DNA of 38,502 nucleotides from CBFDBF01 sp050295355 (GCA_050295355.1 JBNKPL010000008.1:1-38502), one strand, 5' to 3'. Positions 16,061-25,067 are shown, counted from the first letter of the stretch. The notes: generated from the sequence alone by a model not told the origin. A program made the numbers and translations.

Positions 16061-17289
16061 GCTTCTTTCCCCTGCAATTCATTAAAAAAGCCGGTCTGCT
16101 CATCGCGCCGGAACATATCGCGGATTCCGCGGATCGCCTGCCGGGTGCGGTGCTCATTCTCGATCAAACCGAATCGAACGTGACCGTCTCCATGATCGCC
16201 GAATCCAATCCCCGGCGACACGGCCACCTTGGCGTCCTTGAGCAGCTTTTTGCTGAACTCCAGCGAACCCATGGCGCGATAGCGTTCCGGGATTGGCGCC
16301 CATACGAACATGGTGGCCTTGGGCGGCTCCACGGGCCAACCGGCGGCATTCAGGCCGTCGCAGAGTACGTTGCGGCGGCTCTCATACATGTTACTGATCT
16401 CCCGCACACACTCCTGCGGTCCCTCCAGGGCGGCAATGGCCGCCACCTGAATGGGCGTAAACATGCCATAGTCGAGATAGGACTTGATCCGCGCCAGCGC
16501 CGCCACCAAGGTTTTGTTGCCGCACATAAAACCCACACGCCAGCCCGGCATATTGTAACTCTTGGACAGGGAGTAGAACTCCACCGCGATCTCATCCGCC
16601 CCTTCGATCTGCAGAATGGAGGGGGCCGTGTAACCATCAAAGACGATATCCGCATAGGCGATATCGTGCACCACCCAGATATTGTGCTCGCGTGCGATAT
16701 CGATCACCTTCTGGAAGAAATCGAGTTCCACGCACTGGGTGGTGGGGTTGCCGGGAAAATTGAGCACCAGCATCTTCGGCCGCGGCCAGGAGTCGGTAAT
16801 GGTCTCTTCCAGCTTGGTGAAGAAATCGACCCCGGGGACCAGGGGTACATGCCGTATATCCGCCCCGGCGATCACGAAACCGTAGGGATGAATGGGATAG
16901 GCCGGGTTGGGCACCAACACCGAATCACCCGGCCCCATGCAGGCCAGCGCCAAATGGGCGAGCCCCTCTTTGGAACCGATGGTGACGATGGCCTGAGTCT
17001 CGGGGTCCAGGTCCACATCAAACCGATTCTTGTACCAGTTGCAGATCGCCCGCCGTAACCGCGGAATCCCGCGCGACATGGAGTAACGGTGGGTATCCTT
17101 GCGCTGGGCCACCTCGGTCAGCTTGTCCACGATATGTTGCGGCGTGGGCTGATCCGGATTTCCCATGCCGAAATCGATAATATCCTCACCCCGCGCCCGT
17201 GCGGCCGCCTTTAAATCATTCACGATATTGAAGACATAGGGCGGCAACCGCCTGATTCTACGGAACTCTTCCATTTCGGGTGTGGACAC
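16057..17289 (-). CDS. alaC: Alanine transaminase AlaC
   Basis: 410-residue fold-type I PLP aminotransferase. The motif SLSKSYNMPGW carries Lys243, the PLP lysine; NFPGNPTTQ and the N-terminal RIRRLPPYVFN are typical of the AlaC group that sits before hom in many gammaproteobacteria. It makes alanine from pyruvate and glutamate; older annotations call it an aspartate aminotransferase. It is first of the alaC-hom unit, overlapping hom by four bases. The start at 17289 gives the family's usual length. Confidence 0.92.
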   Translation of the reverse strand: MSTPEMEEFRRIRRLPPYVFNIVNDLKAAARARGEDIIDFGMGNPDQPTPQHIVDKLTEVAQRKDTHRYSMSRGIPRLRRAICNWYKNRFDVDLDPETQAIVTIGSKEGLAHLALACMGPGDSVLVPNPAYPIHPYGFVIAGADIRHVPLVPGVDFFTKLEETITDSWPRPKMLVLNFPGNPTTQCVELDFFQKVIDIAREHNIWVVHDIAYADIVFDGYTAPSILQIEGADEIAVEFYSLSKSYNMPGWRVGFMCGNKTLVAALARIKSYLDYGMFTPIQVAAIAALEGPQECVREISNMYESRRNVLCDGLNAAGWPVEPPKATMFVWAPIPERYRAMGSLEFSKKLLKDAKVAVSPGIGFGDHGDGHVRFGLIENEHRTRQAIRGIRDMFRRDEQTGFFNELQGKEA

Positions 17290-17426
17290 GGGGGACCTCT
17301 GAGCCGCTGACAGTGTGAAAAATGAAACGGCTAAGGTACCTGAGCGGACGGTAAAATGTCAAAAGAATTAGACGGATAGCGGCCGCTTCGGTTGCTGAGG
17401 TAGAACTCCTGCGGTATCTTGTGAGC

Positions 17427-17798
17427 ATGAAGTTTTCCCACGCCGATCAAATCTCCGGCAACAGCATCCAGGGCTATGATTCCGGCATGGTGGTCGTAAA
17501 CGGCCGGCAGCACCACGGCAGTATTGTCGTCCTGCCGGACCAGCTCATCACCGATTGGCGTCCCGGCTGTTTTTCCGACCTGCAACAGGGCGATCTTCAG
17601 CAACTAATCGAACTAAACCCGGAGGTCGTCCTGCTCGGCACTGGCCCCCGGCAGGAGTTTCCCGCCCCTGCCCTGCTTGCCCCGTTTTTAAGCAAGCAGA
17701 TCGGAATTGAGGCGATGGATACGGCCTCGGCCTGCCGTACCTATAACATTCTCGCCGCGGAAGGCAGGCGGGTCGCGGCCGCGTTGTTGCTTGCATAG
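17427..17798 (+). CDS. Mth938-like domain protein (DUF498/NDUFAF3 family)
   Basis: 123 residues of the Mth938/NDUFAF3-like family (DUF498), small soluble proteins whose mitochondrial relatives help assemble respiratory complex I; the bacterial role is not settled. Family-like stretches are IQGYDSGMVVVNG, VVLLGTG, and MDTASACRTYNIL near the C-terminus, which is where the domain's conserved A-rich helix lies. The ATG at 17427 is used; an upstream GTG at 17421 adds two residues, and the ribosome site is poor for both. It is divergent from alaC and 17 bases before the TauE/SafE-like gene, so those two are likely cotranscribed. Confidence 0.85.
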   Translation: MKFSHADQISGNSIQGYDSGMVVVNGRQHHGSIVVLPDQLITDWRPGCFSDLQQGDLQQLIELNPEVVLLGTGPRQEFPAPALLAPFLSKQIGIEAMDTASACRTYNILAAEGRRVAAALLLA

Positions 17799-17815
17799 CG
17801 ATCGGAGTAATAACT

Positions 17816-18499
17816 TTGCAGGAGCTCGGACTCCCCATCTTAAGCGCCTTTCTGGTAGGACTGCTCGGCGGTGTTCACTGCGTGGGCATGTGCGGAGGCA
17901 TTGTGGGTTCCCTGACCTTTGGGCTGCCCGAAGATCGCCGCGGCCGCGTAGGCGCCATGATGCCCTTTCAACTCGCCTACAACCTGGGACGAATTGCCAG
18001 CTATGTAATCGCCGGGGCCATTATGGGCGGCATGGGTATGCTGCTCGCCCAACTGATGCCCGTGCAGATTGCGCAACGACTGCTGCTCGCCCTGGCCGGG
18101 ATTTTCATGATCCTGCTAGGTTTCTATCTTTCCGGCTGGTGGATGATCCTGACCCGGGTGGAGCGGCTGGGCAACCGGCTATGGCAACGGATCGAACCCA
18201 TGGGCAGGACCTTGCTTCCGGTCCGCTCGCCCGCACAGGCCCTCGTGATCGGGGCCCTCTGGGGTTGGCTGCCCTGTGGTCTGGTCTACAGCATGCTGAT
18301 TACTTCAGTCTCCAGCGGAAGTGCGTTGAATGGCGCGTTGCTGATGTTCGCCTTCGCCCTCGGCACCCTGCCGAACCTGCTGGTCATGGGCATGCTGGCC
18401 GGCGCCGCCGCCCGTCTGGCCAGAAGCCCCCTGGCCCGGGGTATCGCTGGTGTCAGCGTAATCCTGTTCGGGGTCTACAGCCTGTGGCAAGCCATTTGA
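17816..18499 (+). CDS. TauE/SafE-like membrane protein (COG2836 type)
   Basis: 227-residue inner-membrane protein with about six helices. It has the family's paired cysteine motifs: VHCVGMCGG in helix 1 and WLPCGLVYS in the second half. This branch is often called sulfite exporter TauE/SafE or UreH-like, but it is commonly found with cbb3 oxidase assembly genes, where a role in copper or heme-oxidase maturation is suspected. Here it is 1.5 kb from ccoS, on the opposite strand. A TTG start at 17816 is supported by GGAG nine bases before it. Export of sulfite is possible but not shown. Confidence 0.85.
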   Translation: MQELGLPILSAFLVGLLGGVHCVGMCGGIVGSLTFGLPEDRRGRVGAMMPFQLAYNLGRIASYVIAGAIMGGMGMLLAQLMPVQIAQRLLLALAGIFMILLGFYLSGWWMILTRVERLGNRLWQRIEPMGRTLLPVRSPAQALVIGALWGWLPCGLVYSMLITSVSSGSALNGALLMFAFALGTLPNLLVMGMLAGAAARLARSPLARGIAGVSVILFGVYSLWQAI

Positions 18500-18502
18500 T
18501 GG

Positions 18503-18952
18503 CTACTGTTCGAAACAGTGCAGCTCTGCCTTGAGCTGTCTCAGCTCCTCCAGCCGATTCTCGGCCGAAACCTTCCTGCCCCCTTCCGCGTACTCGTAGT
18601 AGCCACTCCAGGCCACCACACCGAGCACGGGCCAGTACATGGTAGTCCCCACCCACAAGGCGGCGCCCTGGGTCGAGTCTTCGTAGAAGCCGGGCTTGTA
18701 GCTGTAGGTCTGGGGTTGCAGCGCCCGGATCTCATGCTCCAGTTGCAGACAACTCATGGCGGCATCTTCCGCCGTCGGCTGTGGTACATGGGGTTGCCGG
18801 TAGAGATCGATCTTCTCCAGGGGATTCGCGATGGGGATCGCGTGCTCCGCCTGCTCCTGTTCGAAGGACTCAAGCACCGTCTCCGCCGATGCCGACGGCG
18901 CCCCCGCCACCAATATGCATATCGCCAGTGTTACCGCCTGTTTCGTTTTCAT
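18503..18952 (-). CDS. Hypothetical secreted protein
   Basis: 149 residues, not recognised. A signal peptide is clear (MKTKQAVTLAICILVAGA, cleavage near SASA). The mature part is Glu/Gln-rich, with a helical stretch (AAMSCLQLEHEIRALQ), a hydrophobic segment with Trp (ALWVGTTMYWPVLGVVAWSG) that may cross the membrane, and a helical tail (RLEELRQLKAELHCFEQ) that could form a coiled coil. It converges on the TauE/SafE-like gene, with three bases between them. The ATG at 18952 fits the signal peptide; an in-frame GTG at 18970 adds six residues. Confidence 0.7.
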   Translation of the reverse strand: MKTKQAVTLAICILVAGAPSASAETVLESFEQEQAEHAIPIANPLEKIDLYRQPHVPQPTAEDAAMSCLQLEHEIRALQPQTYSYKPGFYEDSTQGAALWVGTTMYWPVLGVVAWSGYYEYAEGGRKVSAENRLEELRQLKAELHCFEQ

Positions 18953-19173
18953 ATCTCCGCACCCTTTCACTTGGAATCCGCCTGTTGCATCGGCAAAACG
19001 CGGCCCAAACCCAGGAAAACCGGCAAATTATTGCCGCCTCTTTTTACTATAGGCCTTCACAAACCGCCTGCCAGGGCGGTATTGCAGGGGAGTGATTCTC
19101 CCCTGCAAACAAAGTAGCAATTTCCCCGCCAACATCCGCCGACTCCCTCCCCGCAATTTCCGTCCACATAGGG

Positions 19174-19179
19174 TAGAAT
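19174..19179 (+). promoter_or_regulatory. Candidate -10 box for the hypothetical gene at 19245
   Basis: TAGAAT preceded by GGG, 66 bases before the start codon. A similar GGTAGAAT precedes ispF. No clear -35 is seen. Confidence 0.3.
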
Positions 19180-19244
19180 GCCCTCTCCGTTGCCTCCCGC
19201 GGGAGGAAACCGTTGGAAGCCATTAACACAGGTGTACCCGATCC

Positions 19245-19934
19245 ATGGAGCGAAACGTATTTACCATAGTCCTTGTCGGCGCTCTTATTCTGCTGGCCAT
19301 CGCCCTTTTGCTGCCGGGTGGTACGCCGGACCCCGACCCCAAGCTGCCCTGGAAGATCAGCGTCGATGCCGACGGCAACAGCACGGTGTTCGGTCTGACC
19401 CTGGGGCAAAGCACCCTGGCCGACGGCCAGATGGTTCTCTCCGATATCGGCGAAGTGGATCTGCTGATTTCCAAGGATGGAAGTAAATCGGTGGAGGCCT
19501 ATTTCAACGGCATCTTTCTCAACGGCCTGAAGGCGGATTTTGTATTCACCCTGGAGATAGATGAGGCAACGATCGAAGAGATGTACCAACGGGGGCTGCA
19601 GTTAAGCACCCTGGAGAGCGGCATCCGCAAGGTGGATCTCACGGCGGAGGATCTGGCCATTGCGGCCAAGGCCCCGATCGTACACATCACCTATCTGCCG
19701 AAAACCGACCTGGAAGAGCAGCTGATTACGAATCTGTTTGGGGAGCCACGGATGACGGTCCACGAACCGGACACAAAAATAAGCCACTGGCTCTATCCCG
19801 GCCTGGGACTGGATATCGCCGTCGATCCCGAGCGTAAGGAGGTTTTTCAGTATGTGGCCCCGGCCCGTTTCGGCCTGATTTCGGAGCCGCTGGAGCAGGC
19901 CGCGGCGGAAGGTAAGAAACAAGAGCTGGAGTAA
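19245..19934 (+). CDS. Hypothetical membrane-anchored protein
   Basis: 229 residues, not recognised. One N-terminal hydrophobic helix (about 5-24) probably anchors it, with the rest in the periplasm. The body starts with a Pro/Asp-rich linker (GGTPDPDPKLPW), then repeated beta-like stretches (STVFGLTLGQSTLADG, SKSVEAYFNGIFLNGLKADF) and a late segment, HWLYPGLGLDIAVD. There are no cysteines and no known catalytic motif. It lies between the TauE/SafE-like gene and ccoS and converges on ccoS, so a link to oxidase assembly is possible from position only. Confidence 0.75.
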   Translation: MERNVFTIVLVGALILLAIALLLPGGTPDPDPKLPWKISVDADGNSTVFGLTLGQSTLADGQMVLSDIGEVDLLISKDGSKSVEAYFNGIFLNGLKADFVFTLEIDEATIEEMYQRGLQLSTLESGIRKVDLTAEDLAIAAKAPIVHITYLPKTDLEEQLITNLFGEPRMTVHEPDTKISHWLYPGLGLDIAVDPERKEVFQYVAPARFGLISEPLEQAAAEGKKQELE

Positions 19935-19961
19935 CCACCGCCGGCCAGAGTTAAGGAAGGG

Positions 19962-20174
19962 TTATTCCGTCCCTTGCTTGGTCTCTTTCCCTTCGGCCGC
20001 CCCCTGTTGTGCAGAGGATTTTCCCGCCGGGGTCAGGTCGTCATCCATCAGGATGCGGTTGGCCTCACCCTCCAGATCCTCAAACTGTCCGCTGCGGGCG
20101 GCCCAGAAAAAGACCCCCAACGCCACCACGCCGAGAAAGAGCATGAGGGGAAGTAAACCGTAAATCACTTCCAT
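19962..20174 (-). CDS. ccoS: cbb3 oxidase maturation protein CcoS
   Basis: 70 residues. One N-terminal membrane helix (about 4-25) followed by GQFEDLEGEANRILMDDD, the CcoS signature region. CcoS is needed to insert redox cofactors (heme and copper) into cbb3 oxidase. The tail is Lys/Glu/Gln-rich. It lies 46 bases after ccoI on the same strand and is the last gene of the assembly block. Confidence 0.93.
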   Translation of the reverse strand: MEVIYGLLPLMLFLGVVALGVFFWAARSGQFEDLEGEANRILMDDDLTPAGKSSAQQGAAEGKETKQGTE

Positions 20175-20220
20175 TATCCGCCTCCCGGGGCATCGGAAGC
20201 ACCCCTTCTATTCTGCTTAT

Positions 20221-22749
20221 TCAATCCACACTCCGGAACAGGGTACGGATCCGCGCCGCGTTACCGATTACCAGTAACGAGCTGATGGGCATGGAGATCG
20301 CCGCCACCAGCGGGGTGATGAACGCGGCCATCGCCAGGGGAACCATTATAACGTTATAGGTGATGGATATCCCGATGTTCTGGCGGATGGTGCGCAAAGT
20401 CCGCCGCGACAGATCGGCAGCCAGCCGCACCTTGCGCAGTTCGCTGCTCATGAGCACGATATCGGCGCTGGCGATGGATACGTCGGTGCCGGAACCCATG
20501 GCGATCCCCACATCGGCGCGAACCAGGGCCGGGGCGTCGTTGACCCCGTCACCCACCATGGCCACCTTGTGCTGCTCCGACTGCAGCTCTCCTATGACGC
20601 GATCCTTCTCCTCGGGCAACACCTCGGCGATCACCTCCATGCCGCCGCCCAGCCGCTGGGCAATGGCTTCCGCGGTGGAGCGGCGGTCACCGCTCAACAG
20701 GGTCAGCCGGATCCCTTCCTGCTGCAACTCCGACACCATCTGGGTTGCATCCTCGCGGATTCGGTCCTCCACGGCGATCAGGGCCACCTCCCTGCCATCC
20801 ACGGCACAGCGCAGGGAACCGATCCCCTGTTCATCCAGCTTCAGCGCCGCCTCATCGAATGCCGGCTCGCGGGCTACCTCGTTACGATCCATCCATCCGG
20901 GCGTTCCGGCCAACAGGCGCCGCCCCTCCACGCTGGCCGAGATACCCTGGCCTGGGCGGTTCTGAAAATCTCCGGCCTTGCGGCCGCCGTCATCGATATG
21001 CAGCTCCTCCGCACAGCGGACAATGGCATCCGCGGTGGGATGTTCGGAAAACCGCTCCACCGCCATCAAGTCCGCCAGTAACTGTCGGACCGCCTGTGGG
21101 GGCTGCTCCTCTCCGCGCCGCCATTCGGACTCCATCATTGTGATGGCGCCCACGGTCATGCGTCCCTCGGTGAGGGTGCCGGTCTTGTCAAAGACGATGT
21201 GGTTGATGGCGGAGAAGGTCTCCAGCACCTCGCCGTTTTTCACCAGGATGCCATGCCGGGCGCCTAACCCGGAGGCCACGGCAATGGACATGGGCGTGGC
21301 CAGTCCGAAGGCGCAGGGACAGGTGATGATCAGCACGGCGGTGGCGGCCATCAGCGCCACTTCGAAATCGGTCTTGTACCACCAGATAAAGGTCGCCAGG
21401 GCGAGGGAGAGGGTCGCGGCGACGAACCAGGGGACCACCTTGTCCGCTACCCGCTGGATCGGGGCCTTGCTCGCCTGCGCCTCCTCCCCCAGCCGGATGA
21501 TGCGCCCCAAAGCGGTATCTTTGAGCAAGCCTTCCACTTCCACCTGCAGGACCCCGTGGCCGTTGATAGTCCCGGCGGATACCCGGTCGCCCAGACTCTT
21601 GTTTACCGGCTCGGACTCCCCGCTGAGCATGGCCTCATCCAGGGTGCTGGCGCCGTCGATAATCACCCCATCCACCGGGACCTTCTCACCCGGCCTGACC
21701 AGAACGGTCTCGCCAAGCTTTACCGCCCGCATGGGCACGACCTCCTCTTTCCCCTCCCTCAGTACGGTCGCTCCCTTGGGCTGCAAGTCCAGCAGCCGCT
21801 GAGTAGAGGCCACCGCCTGCTTCTTGGAGATGGCTTCCAGGTAGCGTCCCACCAAAATAACGAAGAGAAAATTGACCACCGTATCCCAGTACACCTCGCC
21901 AGTGCTGGTGCCCGTGGCCGTGACGTAAAGAGAGTAGAGATAAGTGATGCTGGCGCCGATAGCAATGGGCAGATCCATTCCCAAATGGAGGTTGCGCACG
22001 CCGACCCAGGCACCCCTGAAGAAGGGGTATCCAGAGTAGAGGATAGTCGGCGTGGCGATGGCGAATCCCACCCAGTGGAACAGGCCGCGGAACTCACCGC
22101 TATCCGCCCCGGAATAGAGGGAGACCGAAACCCACAACAGATTCATCATGGCGAAAGCGGCGAAGCCCATGCGGTATAGCAGCTTCTGGTTCTCCCGCTG
22201 CAGGCTCCCTTCCGCCGCTTCCGGATCAAACGGTACGGCGGCATAGCCAACCTCACCCAGGCGGGTCAGCACCCTGGAGAGCTTGAGCCGTGCATTGTCC
22301 CATTTCAGGTGAAGACGCCGGCCCGAGAGGTTGACCTTGGCCTCCTCCACCCCGGGAAGAGAACGCAGGGAGTTCTCGATCAGCCAGACACAGGCGGCAC
22401 AGTGAATCCCCTCCACCAGGAGATTGATATTCCTGGAGTCCCCCAAACTATCCACAAACTCCTCCTGGACTTCATCCAGATCATAGAGCGCAAGCTCCTT
22501 GGGGAGTTCGGGGGGAGGTGCGAGGAGCGTGCCATCGGGGGTTCTTTGGTAGAACCCCTCCATCCCGGCGCTGTAGATCGCCTCACAGACTGCGCGACAG
22601 CCAATGCAACAGAATTGCCGCTCCTCATCATTAATCCGGGAGCGGATATCCTCGCCATCCGCGAGTGGCAGGCCACAGTGATAACAGGTCTGTTCTGCCG
22701 CTATCGTATTCGGTTCTTCCTTGACTGTGACGCCGGCGCCGGTCGTCAT
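20221..22749 (-). CDS. ccoI: Copper-exporting P-type ATPase CcoI
   Basis: 842 residues. It moves copper across the inner membrane for assembly of the cbb3 CuB centre. In order: an N-terminal cysteine-rich metal-binding region (CYHCG at 22, FCCIGC near 47), a heavy-metal-associated domain with GIHCAAC (Cys117, Cys120), eight expected membrane helices, the transport motif CPC (477-479), the phosphorylated aspartate in DKTGTLT (Asp521), and GDGVNDAPAL in the hinge region. It is close to ccoH (four bases) and ccoS, the normal order in ccoGHIS clusters. Confidence 0.96.
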   Translation of the reverse strand: MTTGAGVTVKEEPNTIAAEQTCYHCGLPLADGEDIRSRINDEERQFCCIGCRAVCEAIYSAGMEGFYQRTPDGTLLAPPPELPKELALYDLDEVQEEFVDSLGDSRNINLLVEGIHCAACVWLIENSLRSLPGVEEAKVNLSGRRLHLKWDNARLKLSRVLTRLGEVGYAAVPFDPEAAEGSLQRENQKLLYRMGFAAFAMMNLLWVSVSLYSGADSGEFRGLFHWVGFAIATPTILYSGYPFFRGAWVGVRNLHLGMDLPIAIGASITYLYSLYVTATGTSTGEVYWDTVVNFLFVILVGRYLEAISKKQAVASTQRLLDLQPKGATVLREGKEEVVPMRAVKLGETVLVRPGEKVPVDGVIIDGASTLDEAMLSGESEPVNKSLGDRVSAGTINGHGVLQVEVEGLLKDTALGRIIRLGEEAQASKAPIQRVADKVVPWFVAATLSLALATFIWWYKTDFEVALMAATAVLIITCPCAFGLATPMSIAVASGLGARHGILVKNGEVLETFSAINHIVFDKTGTLTEGRMTVGAITMMESEWRRGEEQPPQAVRQLLADLMAVERFSEHPTADAIVRCAEELHIDDGGRKAGDFQNRPGQGISASVEGRRLLAGTPGWMDRNEVAREPAFDEAALKLDEQGIGSLRCAVDGREVALIAVEDRIREDATQMVSELQQEGIRLTLLSGDRRSTAEAIAQRLGGGMEVIAEVLPEEKDRVIGELQSEQHKVAMVGDGVNDAPALVRADVGIAMGSGTDVSIASADIVLMSSELRKVRLAADLSRRTLRTIRQNIGISITYNVIMVPLAMAAFITPLVAAISMPISSLLVIGNAARIRTLFRSVD

Positions 22750-22752
22750 CGA

Positions 22753-23247
22753 CTATTTAACGCCGGCGCTAAAACTGTATGAGGTCTGGTACTCATCCTC
22801 ACCCTGCTTGGCTGCCACCAGGATGTCCCACACACCTTTCAGGGGAAAACTCGCCTCGACCTGGTAACGGCCGGCCGCTTGCAATTCCATGGGCAGTGAG
22901 AAGTCGTAATTGCCGTTGGAAGGACGATAGGCATAAAAGGTAACCGCCTCCGGCTCTACCGGCTCGCCTTCTTTATTGGTAACGGTATACTGAAACGTGG
23001 TGGCGGTATCCACGTCGATAAAATCAGGGGCGATGATCTCCATCTTCCAGCCCGGATCCCTGGCCATGCGTTTCAGCAGGTTCTCCTCATAATCCTCTCC
23101 CCGCTTGTAGTACTCCTCATTCACCAGCCGCGGACTGCTGTCACCCGCAATATAGAGGGTAGAAACGTTGGCGAGAACAAATATGGACAGCATACCGATG
23201 ATGGTCCATACCCAGGGGCTGCGCCAGCCAGAGTGTTTATTCGACAT
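22753..23247 (-). CDS. ccoH: cbb3 assembly protein CcoH (FixH)
   Basis: 164 residues with one N-terminal membrane helix (about 13-33) and a periplasmic FixH domain. The motif NEEYYKRGEDYEENL is the FixH signature. CcoH stays with the cbb3 complex and helps its assembly. The ATG at 23247 gives MSNKHSGWRSPWVW, a normal FixH start; a longer frame to 23328 would run through a terminator hairpin. It is followed by ccoI after four bases. Confidence 0.93.
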   Translation of the reverse strand: MSNKHSGWRSPWVWTIIGMLSIFVLANVSTLYIAGDSSPRLVNEEYYKRGEDYEENLLKRMARDPGWKMEIIAPDFIDVDTATTFQYTVTNKEGEPVEPEAVTFYAYRPSNGNYDFSLPMELQAAGRYQVEASFPLKGVWDILVAAKQGEDEYQTSYSFSAGVK

Positions 23248-23286
23248 GCTAATTCTCTGTAAAGTCTTGAGAAACCAAAATAAAAA

Positions 23287-23315
23287 CGGGGGGCGAACGC
23301 TCAGTCCGCCCCCCG
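23287..23315 (-). terminator. Strong terminator between ccoG and ccoH
   Basis: A perfect 9-base-pair GC stem CGGGGGGCG/CGCCCCCCG around an 11-base loop, followed on the minus strand by TTTTTATTTT. It lies 21 bases after the ccoG stop and 39 bases before the ccoH start, with no clear promoter after it. Confidence 0.88.
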
Positions 23316-23335
23316 CACAATATACCACAGAGCCG

Positions 23336-24775
23336 CTATTTTCGGGGACCGATAAAAACGCTCTCGCGTTGGGCTTTGAGAGTCAATCCATCAGCAGATT
23401 TCCCCTCAATATAGAAAATAATCGGCTGGGATTCCTGACTAAGGTTCTCCTTGGGAATCTTTACGAATACGGTTCTGGAGGTGATGTTGGCCTTGCGTGC
23501 ATGCACCGGCTCTTCCGCCCCCACCAAAACGATTCCATCCAGGCCGGATGCACTGATGGTTACTGGAAATTCTTCCGTCAGCTTGTTCAATACCTTCAGG
23601 GTGTAACGATTCTGCACCGAACCGTCACTTTGCATTACGAACAGCGGCGCCCTGGAATGCAACACCTTAAGCTCAATGGCGTCCAGCGACCTGAGTCCGG
23701 TACCGATGCCTGCCAGGGCCGCAGTCAGTATAATGCCGTATACCCAGACCCGCGGCCGCTTCCATAGGGCGCGCTCCTCCTTGCCATTGAGGACATCCAG
23801 GGATTCGTAGCAGACCAGATCCTTGGGACGGCCGACTTTTTCCATAATGGAGTCGCAGGCGTCGATACAGAGGCCGCACATAATGCACCCCTCCTGCTGC
23901 CCGTGACGGATATCCACGCCCGTGGGACAGACGGCAACGCATAGGTTGCAGTCGATACAGTCACCCAGACTGTCATCCTTTTCGCCTTTATTCAGTCGCC
24001 CACGGGGCTCACCGCGGTGGAAATTGTAGGTGGGCACCAAGGTGGTGTTGTCCACCATAACCCCCTGGATACGGGCATAGGGACAAAGCCAGAAACAGAC
24101 TTGTTCCCGCATGATCCCCGCAAGCACATAGGTGCCAACGGTAAACAGTGCGATATTCAGGGTCGCGACCGGACCAATGACATTGATATCGAATGTGAGC
24201 AGTTCCGCCCACAGAACATGCGCGTCGATAAACCAAGCCACCCAGCTAATCCCGGTCAGCAGGCCGATTAGCAGCCAAATCAGGTGTTTGGTGGATTTGA
24301 TCGCAATCTTTTTAGGCGTCCACGGGGCCTCTTCCAGTTTGCGCCGCGCCTGTGGCTGGCCCTCCAGTTTCTCTTCAATCCAGGTAAAGACGTCGGTCCA
24401 CACCGTCTGGAAGCAGAAGAAGCCGCAGTAAACACGTCCCGCCAGGGCCGTTGCCACGGCCAGTAGAATGGCGAAAAAGAGCAGCAGCAGGGAGAGCATC
24501 CAGAAATCCTGCGGCATGATAGTGGCCCCGAACAGGTGAAACTGCCGGTTGGGAATATCGAACAAAACCGCCTGCCGGTCACCCCAGCGCAGATAAGGTC
24601 CGATAAAGAAGATCAGCCACACCGAAGCAGTAAGCCACTTTAACGTACGCCACTTGCCAGGAATTCGTTTGGCGTGGATGGTCTTTTCACCGAGGTTCAG
24701 TTCCCAATGCCCCGCTTCGGCATATAGATCTTCAAGCGCAGCATCATCATGCTGTGTATTCTGGTTGTCGCTCAA
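23336..24775 (-). CDS. ccoG: cbb3 maturation iron-sulfur protein CcoG (RdxA/FixG)
   Basis: 479 residues. Several membrane helices in the first half, then two 4Fe-4S motifs: CIDCNLCVAVC (Cys273, 276, 279, 283) and CIMCGLCIDAC (starting Cys297), and a C-terminal Ig-like FixG domain. FYCGFFC-like and FWLCPYARIQG elements in the membrane part match the family. CcoG is a cupric reductase that supplies Cu(I) for cbb3 oxidase assembly. It is bounded by terminators on both sides, with a candidate FNR site upstream, so it may be its own transcription unit. Confidence 0.95.
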   Translation of the reverse strand: MSDNQNTQHDDAALEDLYAEAGHWELNLGEKTIHAKRIPGKWRTLKWLTASVWLIFFIGPYLRWGDRQAVLFDIPNRQFHLFGATIMPQDFWMLSLLLLFFAILLAVATALAGRVYCGFFCFQTVWTDVFTWIEEKLEGQPQARRKLEEAPWTPKKIAIKSTKHLIWLLIGLLTGISWVAWFIDAHVLWAELLTFDINVIGPVATLNIALFTVGTYVLAGIMREQVCFWLCPYARIQGVMVDNTTLVPTYNFHRGEPRGRLNKGEKDDSLGDCIDCNLCVAVCPTGVDIRHGQQEGCIMCGLCIDACDSIMEKVGRPKDLVCYESLDVLNGKEERALWKRPRVWVYGIILTAALAGIGTGLRSLDAIELKVLHSRAPLFVMQSDGSVQNRYTLKVLNKLTEEFPVTISASGLDGIVLVGAEEPVHARKANITSRTVFVKIPKENLSQESQPIIFYIEGKSADGLTLKAQRESVFIGPRK

Positions 24776-24970
24776 CGGACTGTCTCCTGACTAATGGGCA
24801 AAGTAAAAACTGAGCAAACCATTGGGTACGCTGCCGTGAAAGCTACCGCAGATTCGCCAGAGGTGTTTTGCCTGATGGTGTGGGCCTGTCCCCGGCAGGT
24901 GGAACGGCCGGATGCCAAGAAAGCATCATAGTACGGTTCGGTAGTTTACTCAAAACAACCGCGCGGTCCA

Positions 24971-24984
24971 TTGCGCATTATCAA
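24971..24984 (-). promoter_or_regulatory. FNR/ANR-like box upstream of ccoG
   Basis: On the minus strand: TTGATAATGCGCAA, eight of ten matches to TTGAT-N4-ATCAA. A TAAACT -10-like hexamer (24943-24948) lies so that the box would be centred near -41.5, the usual activating position. It would give oxygen control of ccoG. Confidence 0.35.
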
Positions 24985-25008
24985 TAAAACTGCTGTAAAA
25001 ATACCATT

Positions 25009-25035
25009 AAAAAAGGGAGGCAATAGCCCCCCTTT
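25009..25035 (-). terminator. Terminator of the ccoNOQP-small-peptide unit
   Basis: On the minus strand, a 9-base-pair stem (AAAGGGGGG with CCTCCCTTT, one G-U pair), six-base loop, and a run of T's after. It lies 33 bases past the stop of the 40-codon gene. Confidence 0.8.
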
Positions 25036-25067
25036 CTTATATCGTAGAATGCGTTAAATACGCCTGA

